From: an uncultured Eubacteriales bacterium
GTDB lineage: Bacteria; Bacillota; Clostridia; Oscillospirales; Oscillospiraceae
Assembly: GCA_900549865.1 (NCBI GenBank)
Contig: URPU01000001.1
Span: forward strand, 1-59,106
DNA length: 59,106 nt
Direction: 5' to 3'
The first letter of the stretch is position 1. Every line of letters begins with the position of its first letter. Below the pieces are notes generated by a model. That model saw nothing but the letters and a program-made list of their open reading frames with translations. It had not been told where the DNA came from and did not search any database. Shown here piece by piece: positions 24,908 to 32,612 of the stretch. Made by a program: the position numbers and the translations under genes.

Positions 24908-26281
24908 ATGGCTGCAAAACAAAAGACAATATACTGCTGCACGGAATGCGGCAATGAAACGCCGAACTGGGCCGGAAAGTGCCCTGTCTGCGGCGCGTGG
25001 AATACGCTGACGGAGGTTAAGCTTGAAGCCGCGGGCGCGAAGAGCAGAGCTGTGCGTTCCGGCCGCGCCGCGCCTGCCGCAAAAAAGATATCTGAACTTG
25101 ACACCACGGCGGAGATACGCTTTTCAACGGGCATTTCGGAATTCGACCGCGTGCTGGGCGGCGGCGCTGTTGTGGGGGCGCTCGTGCTCGTCGGCGGCGC
25201 GCCGGGCATAGGCAAGTCCACTCTGCTGCTTCAGATGTGCGGCAAAATAGACGCAAATCGCCGCGTCCTGTACATCACAGGTGAAGAGAGCGAGCGGCAG
25301 TTAAAGCTTCGCGCGACACGACTCGGCGTGGACGGGGATATCTACGTTCTCGCGGAGACTGACATTGACAGCATCGTCGCCTGTATCGAAGAGGTCTCGC
25401 CCGACGTAGTTATAATCGACTCCATACAGACCGTGTCCGACGCCGATGTAAGCTCTGCCCCCGGCAGCATAACCCAGGTACGCGAATGCACCATGCGCCT
25501 TATGCGCGTGACCAAGGACAAAGGGCTTACGGTGTTCGTCGTCGGTCATATAAACAAGGAGGGCAGCATCGCCGGCCCCAAGGTGCTTGAGCATATGGTC
25601 GATTGCGTGCTGTACTTTGAAGGCGAGCGCAGCACGAGCTTCCGCATCCTTCGCGCGGCGAAGAACCGCTTTGGCTCCACAAATGAGATTGGCGTATTTG
25701 AAATGGTCGATAATGGCCTGAAATGCGTCGAGAACCCCTCTGAAATGCTGCTTTCCGGGCGGCCTGAGAACAGCCCCGGCACCTGCGTGGCCTGCGTTGT
25801 CGAGGGCACAAGGCCAATCCTCGCGGAGGTTCAAGCCCTGCTGTGTCAGGCCGGGTACAATTCCGCCGCGCGCCGCAGCAACGGCATCGACTATAACCGC
25901 ACGGCAATGCTGCTTGCCGTGCTGGAAAAGCGCGGCGGTCTGCCCGTATCCAACTGCGACTCGTATATAAACGTCATAGGCGGGCTGTTCCTTGATGAGC
26001 CGGCCGCGGACCTTGCGACGATACTGGCAATAGCCTCAAGCTATCTTGACCGGCCGCTTGGCGCAGACCTTGCCGCGATAGGCGAAGTCGGCCTTTCAGG
26101 CGAGGTGCGCTCCGTGAGCGCGCTGAATCAGCGCCTGTCAGAAATATCGCGCCTTGGCTTTACGCGCTGTGTCATCCCGGCGCACGTAAGGGATGAAGTG
26201 AAGCACTTCGACGGGATGAAGCTCATACCTGTCAGCAACGTCAGAGAGGCTATCCGCGCCGTGCTTGGCAAAAATGGCTGA
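24908..26281 (+). CDS. radA: DNA repair protein RadA (Sms)
   Basis: The 457-aa product helps process recombination intermediates as a branch-migration helicase. The N-terminal zinc finger (CTECGN..CPVCGAW), RecA-like Walker A GGAPGIGKST, the RadA-specific KNRFGST and the C-terminal Lon-protease-like domain are all visible. It starts 24 bases after cwlD and overlaps the next gene by 8 bases. Confidence 0.97.
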   Translation: MAAKQKTIYCCTECGNETPNWAGKCPVCGAWNTLTEVKLEAAGAKSRAVRSGRAAPAAKKISELDTTAEIRFSTGISEFDRVLGGGAVVGALVLVGGAPGIGKSTLLLQMCGKIDANRRVLYITGEESERQLKLRATRLGVDGDIYVLAETDIDSIVACIEEVSPDVVIIDSIQTVSDADVSSAPGSITQVRECTMRLMRVTKDKGLTVFVVGHINKEGSIAGPKVLEHMVDCVLYFEGERSTSFRILRAAKNRFGSTNEIGVFEMVDNGLKCVENPSEMLLSGRPENSPGTCVACVVEGTRPILAEVQALLCQAGYNSAARRSNGIDYNRTAMLLAVLEKRGGLPVSNCDSYINVIGGLFLDEPAADLATILAIASSYLDRPLGADLAAIGEVGLSGEVRSVSALNQRLSEISRLGFTRCVIPAHVRDEVKHFDGMKLIPVSNVREAIRAVLGKNG

Positions 26282-27032
26282 ATTTGTTCTGTCGCCCAAC
26301 CTGCCCCTTGCGGCGGGCACCGTCATTATCGGGCAAAAATATGCGGATTTATTGGAAAAACCGCTTCAAAATCTGAATATTCACCCGCTTTTCGTGCCAG
26401 ATAACCCGGATGTTGACGCGCGCCTCTCCGGACATGCGGACCTATCCGTATTCCACGCGGGAGGGGAGAGGCTGTGGCTTGCGCCGTATTTGCGGGAAAC
26501 GGACTTTTCAAAAGCGCTGCAAAAGCTCGGCGCGGACACAGTATATGCAGACATCACCCAGCGCGAGGCATATCCCCATGATGCGCAGTTAAACATCGCG
26601 GCGTTCGGGCGCAAATTCTTCTACTGCCCAAGGGTGTCATGTTCACTAATTGTTGAACATTTAACAAGCGTGGGGGATATGCAGCCATTGAGCATAAAGC
26701 AGGGCTATGCAAAATGCTCTGCGCTTATTGTGGACGAGCGTTCGATAATATCGCAGGACAGGGGATTGACACGTGCCGCGGCGGCCGCGGGTCTGGATGT
26801 GCTGCAAATATCGCCCGGACACGTCGCGCTTGACGGCTTTGAATACGGCTTCCTCGGCGGCGCCGGGTTTAAGATAAGCCGTGATAAGCTGTGCTTTACG
26901 GGCGTGCTGGACGAGCACCCGTATAAGTGGCGTATATTGGGTTTTCTATCCGCGCGCGGAATCAGGCCGCAGTATCTGACCGACAGACCCGTTTTTGATA
27001 TCGGAAGCGCGATACCGCTGACTGAAAAGTAA
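26274..27032 (+). CDS. DUF6873-like protein of unknown function
   Basis: The product is about 252 aa with no membrane segment. Phrases such as DLSVFHAGGERLWLAPYL, LNIAAFGRKFFYCPR, IKQGYAKCSALIVDERSIISQDRG and GHVALDGFEYGFLGGAGFK suggest a guanidino-group-modifying (amidinotransferase-like) fold similar to the DUF6873 family. The family assignment is from memory and the reaction is unknown. The ATG at 26274 overlaps the radA stop, so the two are co-transcribed. Confidence 0.65.
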   Translation: MAEFVLSPNLPLAAGTVIIGQKYADLLEKPLQNLNIHPLFVPDNPDVDARLSGHADLSVFHAGGERLWLAPYLRETDFSKALQKLGADTVYADITQREAYPHDAQLNIAAFGRKFFYCPRVSCSLIVEHLTSVGDMQPLSIKQGYAKCSALIVDERSIISQDRGLTRAAAAAGLDVLQISPGHVALDGFEYGFLGGAGFKISRDKLCFTGVLDEHPYKWRILGFLSARGIRPQYLTDRPVFDIGSAIPLTEK

Positions 27033-27034
27033 AT

Positions 27035-27081
27035 AAACAGCGCCCGGATCAAAGACTTGACGTCGGATTCGGGCGCTGTTT
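27035..27081. terminator. Two-way terminator between the DUF6873-like gene and the recombinase gene
   Basis: A 12-bp stem (AAACAGCGCCCG with CGGGCGCTGTTT) closes a 23-base loop. It lies between two converging genes and could serve both. Confidence 0.7.
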
Positions 27082-27096
27082 GCAATGTACATTATA

Positions 27097-28083
27097 TCAT
27101 TCCAGTTCTGATTTCTTTTTCCGGCCTATCGGATTTGCCATTGCGGCCTCGTGCAGCTGTGTGTTATCCAAGTGCGTGTATATCTGCGTTGTATTTAGAT
27201 TACTGTGCCCGAGGACCTCCTGCAGCGCGCGCGTATCCACGCCGTTTTTCAGCATAAGCGTCGCCGCGGTGTGCCGAAGCTTATGCGGCGAATATCTGTC
27301 GGCGTCAAGCCCGGCCATGAGCAGCTTTTTGTCCACCATCTGTTCCACGCCGCGGCTTGTGATACGCCGGTTGACGCTGCTGATAAAGAGGGCGTTTTTG
27401 TCCTCCTCGCGTATCTTCCCATTGTCGCGCACAGCCAGATAATCATCCAGCGCTTCGCGGCAGCCCTCGGCGAAGAACACCACGCGCTCCTTATTGCCCT
27501 TACCGATAACGCGCACGTAGTCATCATGCACATCCGTCAGATTAAGCGACACAAGCTCCGACACCCGCAGGCCGCAGGACAAAAACAGCATGAGAATGGC
27601 GTAATCGCGGTATTCATATTTACCCTCACAGGCGCTGAGCAGCCGTTCACACTCGGCTTCGTCCAGAAATTTGGGAAGAGACGCCTGCCGCTTCGGCATG
27701 TCAAGCTCTTGGCAAACATTCTTTTCCAGAAGATGCCGCTTTAGCGTAAGGTAATTAAAGAAGGACTTGACAGACGAGGTACGCCGGCAGCGGCTGGCGG
27801 CAGAGAGGGAATCGGTCGATTCCGGTGAAAAGCTCTGGTATCTGTAAAGCTCTTCGATTTTTGTCGCTTTGATAAAATCAAGGTCAACATCAGTGATGTC
27901 GATTTCATTGAACGGCACATCGGGCGCAACGAGATGCCGGCGGCGTTTAAGATACCGGAACAGAATTTTCAGATCGGTATAGTACGCAAAAACAGTCCGG
28001 TCAGAATGCCCGCGCACGGTCGAGTGATATTCGAGGAACTCCATGAGGATATCCGGAACGTCGTTTATCTGGTCGAGATTCAT
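27097..28083 (-). CDS. Tyrosine recombinase, XerC/XerD type
   Basis: The product of about 328 aa has an N-terminal SAM-like DNA-binding domain and a catalytic domain with the full active-site set: Arg in GLRVSEL, Lys in GKGNKER, HKLRHTAA, the His in LGHSN and the Tyr in TQIYTHLD. XerC/D-type enzymes resolve chromosome dimers at dif. I chose the ATG at 28083, preceded by GGAGG, over an in-frame ATG at 28116 with a poor ribosome site. Its promoter, a palindrome and a dif-like site lie directly upstream, which suggests that it acts on that site. Whether it works alone (like XerS or XerH) or with a partner cannot be seen. Confidence 0.92.
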   Translation of the reverse strand: MNLDQINDVPDILMEFLEYHSTVRGHSDRTVFAYYTDLKILFRYLKRRRHLVAPDVPFNEIDITDVDLDFIKATKIEELYRYQSFSPESTDSLSAASRCRRTSSVKSFFNYLTLKRHLLEKNVCQELDMPKRQASLPKFLDEAECERLLSACEGKYEYRDYAILMLFLSCGLRVSELVSLNLTDVHDDYVRVIGKGNKERVVFFAEGCREALDDYLAVRDNGKIREEDKNALFISSVNRRITSRGVEQMVDKKLLMAGLDADRYSPHKLRHTAATLMLKNGVDTRALQEVLGHSNLNTTQIYTHLDNTQLHEAAMANPIGRKKKSELE

Positions 28084-28120
28084 AAGCGCCTCCGTAAGCA
28101 GATTTACATAATTCATTACC

Positions 28121-28138
28121 TGACATAATTATATGTCA
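28121..28138. promoter_or_regulatory. Palindrome over the recombinase -10 box, possible operator
   Basis: The 18-bp sequence TGACATAATTATATGTCA is a perfect palindrome with 7-bp arms around ATTA. It covers the -10 box and the likely start site of the recombinase promoter, where a bound repressor would block transcription. Confidence 0.5.
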
Positions 28139-28156
28139 ACCGGCTTAAAAAAGCAA
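28128..28156 (-). promoter_or_regulatory. Sigma-A-type promoter of the recombinase gene
   Basis: On the minus strand, TTGCTT and a perfect TATAAT are separated by 17 bp. The predicted start lies about 38 bases before the chosen ATG. Confidence 0.65.
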
Positions 28157-28162
28157 GTGCAA

Positions 28163-28190
28163 ACTTCGTTAAATTGATATTATGCGAAGT
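28163..28190. other. dif: dif-like XerC/D recombination site
   Basis: The 28-bp site has 11-bp arms ACTTCGTTAAA and TTATGCGAAGT around the 6-bp centre TTGATA. By my alignment it matches 20 of 28 positions of the Bacillus subtilis dif sequence as I recall it, including ACTTC, AAT, ATATTATG and the final AA.T. The TTATG half is the most conserved part of XerD arms. The outer 7 bases of each side (AACTTCG / CGAAGTT) are a perfect inverted repeat. It lies 80 bp upstream of the recombinase start codon. Confidence 0.7.
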
Positions 28191-28204
28191 TATATATGCC
28201 CGTA

Positions 28205-28272
28205 CCAAGCGGTAGAGCACTCTGCAACACGCCATGCTCATATGGCGGCGGCGCTTCTGCTCTCCCGCTTGG
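28205..28272. repeat. 68-bp imperfect palindrome beside the dif-like site
   Basis: The outer 15-base arms (CCAAGCGGTAGAGCA and TGCTCTCCCGCTTGG) pair with one mismatch, and GCCAT pairs with ATGGC inside. On the plus strand, T-rich sequence follows about 10 bases later; on the minus strand it does not. It may be an RNA hairpin, a terminator or a protein-binding DNA structure. Confidence 0.6.
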
Positions 28273-28318
28273 ATTCAGCATTTTGAATTTTTCAAGCCGG
28301 TTTACAGCAATTATTTAT

Positions 28319-29968
28319 TCAACGCTGGCCGGTTTTGTACATAAAAGCGCTGATAAGCGATTCGCTTGTGACCCTGATGCTGTTGAGTATCGTCGCCACA
28401 GCGGCCACCACATCAATAAAAATCGCAAACCAGATGTTGCAGTAACCTATTATACTTAGAAACACCAGAATCGTTTTTACAACGAACGCGAAAACGGCGT
28501 TCTCAATGGCAATCTCGCGCATACGCCTGCATATCTGCACGGCGAACGGAAGGTTTGCAAGATACTCCGGCGTGATGAGCACGTCGGCATATTTGCCGCG
28601 CTTGCTGACACGGATATCAACGTCCGCGTCGCTGTGCGCCTCGACGCCTGTGGCATAAACGAAAAGCACCGCGCCCTTTGTGCTGTTTTTCAGCTCCGAC
28701 ACTATGCGAAGCTTCTTCGCCGTGTCGCACTCACCGTAGACCTCGCTGAAATCTGTCTCCTCGGCGATCCTGCGGCTTTCGGTATTGCCGTCCTCAGTCA
28801 GCAGCACGCATCTTGGCACGCCCGCTTCTTTCATGCTCATGGCAAGCCCGTCGGCCTCATCGTTATACTGCGAATTTATAGTAAGCCGACCGACGTATCT
28901 CCCGGCCACGGTCATGAAAAACGACTGCCCATTGCCGTCCTTATCGGCGGGAAGCGCCACTCCCCTTCCAACGAACAGCTCCCTGTTTGCAAGTACGACA
29001 TGCGCCCCGCCGATGTCCGCCTCGACCCCGTAGCCCGGAATATCGGCAAAATTCTTGACGAGTTGGAGCTGGTAATCGCTGGTGTATACGGCGGCGACAG
29101 CCCGCGCAACGGGCTGGTCGGAATAATACAGCGCGTGTGCGGCAAATGTGACAAACGTGCTGTCATCCAGTATATCGGACTGCACAGAGGCAAGCTTCGG
29201 GTTTATGCTGCAAAAAACGCCCGCATTATCAAAAACAGCGACGTCGGCATCCGCTGTCGTCTCCATAAGGGCGGCGCTGTCGAATACCACGCCGTGACGG
29301 GCGCTGAAGCACATTCCGATTATCCCAGTAAGCGGCATGGAAATGACGACGGACATGGGAGTTGCAATGAGGATAATGGTCATTGCGCGGTGCACGGAAA
29401 CGCGCAGGCTGTAATTTGTGATAATCGGCAGCGCAATGGCGTACACGACGCTGAATATCATCGCGTATTTCAGCACCTTTCCCGCGCTGTAGCCGATGAC
29501 GCCCTCAATGCTCATAGAGCCTGCGCCGTCGCGCAGGATAAGCTGCGTGATATGATCGACCGTGGCCTCATCCTGATATTGCAGCAGCTCCAGCGCGGAT
29601 CTGCGCGTGCGCTCCTCCGCATAGGCGATAAGGAGCAGCCCTATCTGATATAATACCATAAGAGCCGCTCCTTCTGCGCCGAAGCCAATCATATAGGAAA
29701 CCACGGTAACGGCAGCGACAATGACCGGAGTTGCAAAGAAATCACGCTCAGACACGCAGGAAAACGCATCAATAAGAACGTCATAGCCCGCAACGGCGGC
29801 AGAGAGGATAAGCAAAAGAACGCCCACGAAATCAGGCAGCTTATCTATGATAAGTGAGACGGCGAAGAGAACGGAAGCGCCCACAAGGCGGAATATAAGG
29901 ACGGTGTCATATGTCCCCGCTTCCCTGCCGGCGGCAGAATGCCGCGCCTGCTCAGATCCTGGACGCAT
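28319..29968 (-). CDS. Degenerate heavy-metal P-type ATPase-like membrane protein
   Basis: The 549-aa protein follows the layout of P1B-type ATPases: membrane segments near residues 25-62, 78-115, 165-220 and 490-530, and a large soluble domain between. Its catalytic motifs are lost. The CPC motif reads ATPMS (202-206), the phosphorylation motif DKTGT reads DNAGV (247-251), the HP motif is QP (285-286), TGDN reads TEDG (391-394), and GDGxND is absent (about 438-449). The actuator domain with TGE is also missing. GGAGGT precedes the ATG and the frame is intact, so this looks like a maintained pseudo-enzyme. A transport, sensing or structural role is open. Confidence 0.8.
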   Translation of the reverse strand: MRPGSEQARHSAAGREAGTYDTVLIFRLVGASVLFAVSLIIDKLPDFVGVLLLILSAAVAGYDVLIDAFSCVSERDFFATPVIVAAVTVVSYMIGFGAEGAALMVLYQIGLLLIAYAEERTRRSALELLQYQDEATVDHITQLILRDGAGSMSIEGVIGYSAGKVLKYAMIFSVVYAIALPIITNYSLRVSVHRAMTIILIATPMSVVISMPLTGIIGMCFSARHGVVFDSAALMETTADADVAVFDNAGVFCSINPKLASVQSDILDDSTFVTFAAHALYYSDQPVARAVAAVYTSDYQLQLVKNFADIPGYGVEADIGGAHVVLANRELFVGRGVALPADKDGNGQSFFMTVAGRYVGRLTINSQYNDEADGLAMSMKEAGVPRCVLLTEDGNTESRRIAEETDFSEVYGECDTAKKLRIVSELKNSTKGAVLFVYATGVEAHSDADVDIRVSKRGKYADVLITPEYLANLPFAVQICRRMREIAIENAVFAFVVKTILVFLSIIGYCNIWFAIFIDVVAAVATILNSIRVTSESLISAFMYKTGQR

Positions 29969-30022
29969 CTTTTACCTCCTCACGTTTGTCGCTGAATCAT
30001 ATGCCGTTTTAATTTGGAATTA

Positions 30023-30958
30023 TTATGCCTTTCCGTCGCAGCCGAGAACATCGACCAGCTTGTGCTTGACCATGTCCTTGATGGCGGTGCGGGCCGGAGC
30101 CAGGTACTGGCGCGGGTCGAAATGCTCGGGATGCTCGTTGAAGTACTTGCGGATGGAGGCGGTCATTGCAAGACGCAGGTCGGAGTCGATGTTGATCTTG
30201 CAGACAGCCATGGAAGCCGCCTTGCGGAGCTGATCCTCGGGAACGCCGATGGCGCCGGGCATCTTGCCGCCGTTCTCGTTGATGATCTTGACGAATTCCT
30301 GAGGAACGGAGGAGGAGCCGTGGAGAACTATCGGGAAGCCGGGCAGGCGCTTTTCGACTTCTTCAAGGATGTCGAATCTGAGGTGGGGATCCGTGCCGGG
30401 CTTGAACTTGTATGCGCCGTGGGAGGTACCGATGGCGATAGCCAGAGAGTCGCAGCCGGTGCGCTCAACAAATTCCTGAACGTCCTCGGGTCTGGTGTAG
30501 GAACTGTCCTCTGCGGAGACGTTGACCTCATCCTCAATGCCGGCAAGAGTGCCAAGCTCGGCCTCGACAACGACGCCGTGGTCATGCGCGTACTCGACGA
30601 CCTTGCGGGTGATGGCGATGTTCTCATCAAAGGGCTTGGAGGAAGCGTCTATCATAACGGAGGTAAAGCCGCCGTCAATGCAGGACTTGCAAAGCTCAAA
30701 GTCGCTGCCGTGGTCGAGGTGGAGCGCGATGGGCAGGCCGGTCTCGATGATAGCGGCCTCGACGAGCTTGACAAGGTAAGTATGGTTTGCATAAGCGCGG
30801 GCACCCTTGGAAACCTGAAGGATCAACGGTGCGTTGACTTCCTTGGCTGCCTCGGTAATACCCTGAACGATCTCCATGTTGTTGACGTTGAAAGCGCCGA
30901 TAGCATAGCCGCCCTTGTAGGCCTTTTCAAACATTTCCTTGGTTGTTACCAGTGGCAT
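30023..30958 (-). CDS. fba: Class II fructose-bisphosphate aldolase
   Basis: The 311-aa zinc enzyme splits fructose-1,6-bisphosphate. Motifs seen: AIGAFNVNN, LHLDHGSDFELC (zinc His), EAELGTLAGIED, AIGTSHGAYKF and VLHGSSSVP. Codons are more biased than in neighbours, as expected of a highly expressed gene. It is divergent from pfp, the gene for the preceding glycolytic step, with shared promoter DNA between them. Confidence 0.97.
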   Translation of the reverse strand: MPLVTTKEMFEKAYKGGYAIGAFNVNNMEIVQGITEAAKEVNAPLILQVSKGARAYANHTYLVKLVEAAIIETGLPIALHLDHGSDFELCKSCIDGGFTSVMIDASSKPFDENIAITRKVVEYAHDHGVVVEAELGTLAGIEDEVNVSAEDSSYTRPEDVQEFVERTGCDSLAIAIGTSHGAYKFKPGTDPHLRFDILEEVEKRLPGFPIVLHGSSSVPQEFVKIINENGGKMPGAIGVPEDQLRKAASMAVCKINIDSDLRLAMTASIRKYFNEHPEHFDPRQYLAPARTAIKDMVKHKLVDVLGCDGKA

Positions 30959-31023
30959 TATTAAAATCTCCCTTACAGTTTATTAATTTTGTACATTTAG
31001 CATATTTACAAAATTTCATTTAT

Positions 31024-31049
31024 ATTATATCCTCAAATATGGATATAAT
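31024..31049. repeat. Inverted repeat holding the -10 boxes of both fba and pfp
   Basis: ATTATATCC and GGATATAAT are perfect 9-bp arms around an 8-bp centre. Each arm contains a TATAAT read in the opposite direction, one for fba and one for pfp. Confidence 0.6.
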
Positions 31050-31052
31050 CAA
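31024..31052 (-). promoter_or_regulatory. Sigma-A-type promoter of fba
   Basis: On the minus strand TTGATT and a perfect TATAAT are separated by 17 bp. Its -35 box overlaps the plus-strand TATAAT at 31044-31049, the best candidate -10 box for pfp, whose own -35 region is poor. Confidence 0.65.
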
Positions 31053-31108
31053 TGCGCACAATAAACAAAACAGCAAAAATTTTATCGCATTACGGAGGAA
31101 GAAAAATA

Positions 31109-32350
31109 ATGAGCAAAAAACTTGTCGGTGCATGTATTTTCGGGCAGTCGGGCGGACCGACGGCCGTTATCAACGCCAGCGCTTACGGCGTTATCAAGAC
31201 CGCGCTTGACGCGGATGAGATAACGAAGGTCTATGGCGCGGCCAACGGCATAAAGGGCGTCCTTGACGACAAGCTGTACGTCATGGATGAGGAGGACCCC
31301 GAAGAGCTCAAGCTGCTGCTCAACACGCCGTCTTCCGAGCTTGGCTCCTGCCGCTACAAGATCGCAGACCCCGAGAAGGACGACACCGATTACAAGCGCA
31401 TCCTTGAGATATTCAAGAAGTACGATGTGAGATACTTCTTCTACAACGGCGGCAACGACTCCATGGATACCTGCAACAAGATAAGCCGCTACATGGAATC
31501 CGTCGGCTACGAGTGCCGCGTGATGGGCGTGCCCAAGACCATCGACAACGACCTTTTCGGCACCGACCACTGCCCCGGCTTTGCAAGCGCCGCGAAGTAT
31601 ATCGCCACGTCCTGCATGGAGATAAACAAGGATGCCAGAGTTTATGACAACGGCATGATCACCGTGGTCGAGATAATGGGCCGCCATGCTGGCTGGCTTG
31701 CCGCCAGCGCCGCGCTCGCTTCCGCGTTCGGCTCCGGCCCGGATCTCATTTACCTCCCTGAGTGCGACTTCGACATGGACAAGTTCCTCAGCGATGTTGA
31801 CGAAATATACAAGAAGAACGGCAAGGTCCTCGTCGCTGTTTCCGAGGGCATCCACTACGCCGACGGCAGCTTTGTTTCCGAGGCGAAGACCTCCGCGACA
31901 GACGGCTTCGGCCATGCGCAGCTCGGCGGCCTCGCCGTTATGCTTGCACAGCGCCTGAAAGAGCACACCGGCGCGAAGGTGCGCGGCATTGAGCTCAGCC
32001 TGCTCCAGCGCTGCGGTGCGCATCTCGCCTCCCTGACCGATATCGAAGAAGCATACACTGCCGGCGAGACTGCCGTCAAGGAAGCCGTCAACGGCGTCAC
32101 TGGGCAGATGGTCGCGTTCGAGCGCGAGACGGTGGACGGCAAGTACAGCTGCAAGTGCAAGCTCATTCCCCTCTCCGAGGTCGCAAACTACGAGAAGAAG
32201 GTTCCGCTGGAGTGGATAAACGAGACCGAGAACGGCCTCAAGGACGAGTTCATCGACTACGTTCTGCCTCTCATTCAGGGCGAGCCGGAGCTTCCGCTTG
32301 AGAATTCCCTGCCCAGATACGCACGTCTCAAGAAGGTCATCGCAAAGTAA
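31109..32350 (+). CDS. pfp: Phosphofructokinase, probably PPi-dependent
   Basis: The 413-aa product phosphorylates fructose-6-phosphate. ATP-type enzymes usually read GGDGS and PGTIDND; here the motifs are GGNDSMDT and PKTIDNDL, and the Asp and Lys are features of PPi-dependent enzymes. MGRHAGW is also present. A PPi enzyme is reversible and would serve both glycolysis and gluconeogenesis. The ATG at 31109 has GGAGGA 9 bases upstream; an in-frame ATG at 31052 lies in the promoter. Phosphate-donor preference is inferred from motifs. Confidence 0.9.
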   Translation: MSKKLVGACIFGQSGGPTAVINASAYGVIKTALDADEITKVYGAANGIKGVLDDKLYVMDEEDPEELKLLLNTPSSELGSCRYKIADPEKDDTDYKRILEIFKKYDVRYFFYNGGNDSMDTCNKISRYMESVGYECRVMGVPKTIDNDLFGTDHCPGFASAAKYIATSCMEINKDARVYDNGMITVVEIMGRHAGWLAASAALASAFGSGPDLIYLPECDFDMDKFLSDVDEIYKKNGKVLVAVSEGIHYADGSFVSEAKTSATDGFGHAQLGGLAVMLAQRLKEHTGAKVRGIELSLLQRCGAHLASLTDIEEAYTAGETAVKEAVNGVTGQMVAFERETVDGKYSCKCKLIPLSEVANYEKKVPLEWINETENGLKDEFIDYVLPLIQGEPELPLENSLPRYARLKKVIAK

Positions 32351-32357
32351 GACCGCA

Positions 32358-32393
32358 ACGGCATACCGCATATAAAATGCGGTATGCCGTTTT
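32358..32393 (+). terminator. Terminator after pfp
   Basis: A perfect 14-bp stem (ACGGCATACCGCAT with ATGCGGTATGCCGT) closes an ATAAA loop and is followed by a T run. Confidence 0.9.
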
Positions 32394-32454
32394 ATATGCC
32401 CTATCCATTACGCTTTGTAATGAATGATATTAGCATTTTCACCAAATGCAGGTG

Positions 32455-32482
32455 TTGACTTTTGTGCAACATGTGCTATAAT
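32455..32482 (+). promoter_or_regulatory. Sigma-A-type promoter of the livK operon
   Basis: TTGACT and a perfect TATAAT are separated by 16 bp. The predicted start near 32489 lies immediately before a terminator-like hairpin. Confidence 0.75.
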
Positions 32483-32493
32483 TCGACCATCGC

Positions 32494-32535
32494 AAGGGCG
32501 CGAGGCTGAGAGGTCTCGCGCCCTTTCCTGTTTTT
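32494..32535 (+). terminator. Terminator-like hairpin in the livK leader, possible attenuator
   Basis: An 11-bp perfect stem (AAGGGCGCGAG with CTCGCGCCCTT) closes a 10-base loop, and a T-rich tail ending in TTTTT follows. It starts about 5 bases after the predicted transcription start, leaving no room for a sensor domain upstream. Most transcripts could end here as a 45-50 base RNA unless an antiterminating factor acts. Confidence 0.65.
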
Positions 32536-32612
32536 ATCGGGGATGTCCGGCTATGCGGAAGAATTAAAGCGCCGCGCACGGACAGCGAAAACAAAAAGAG
32601 GAGGAAAATAAA

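Noticed and set aside
28162..28191. A loxP-like site, because of AACTTCG / CGAAGTT arms
   Set aside because: The likeness covers only the outer bases; size, centre and TTATG half fit dif, and the neighbouring enzyme is XerC/D-like, not Cre.
28205..28240. tRNA-like D-arm (GGTAGAGCA) in the palindrome near the recombinase
   Set aside because: No anticodon arm, T-arm or acceptor stem can be built; the sequence pairs as one long hairpin instead.
32505..32514. CTGAGAGG in the livK leader as a TPP riboswitch motif
   Set aside because: The rest of the TPP consensus is absent and the motif sits in the loop of a terminator-like hairpin.
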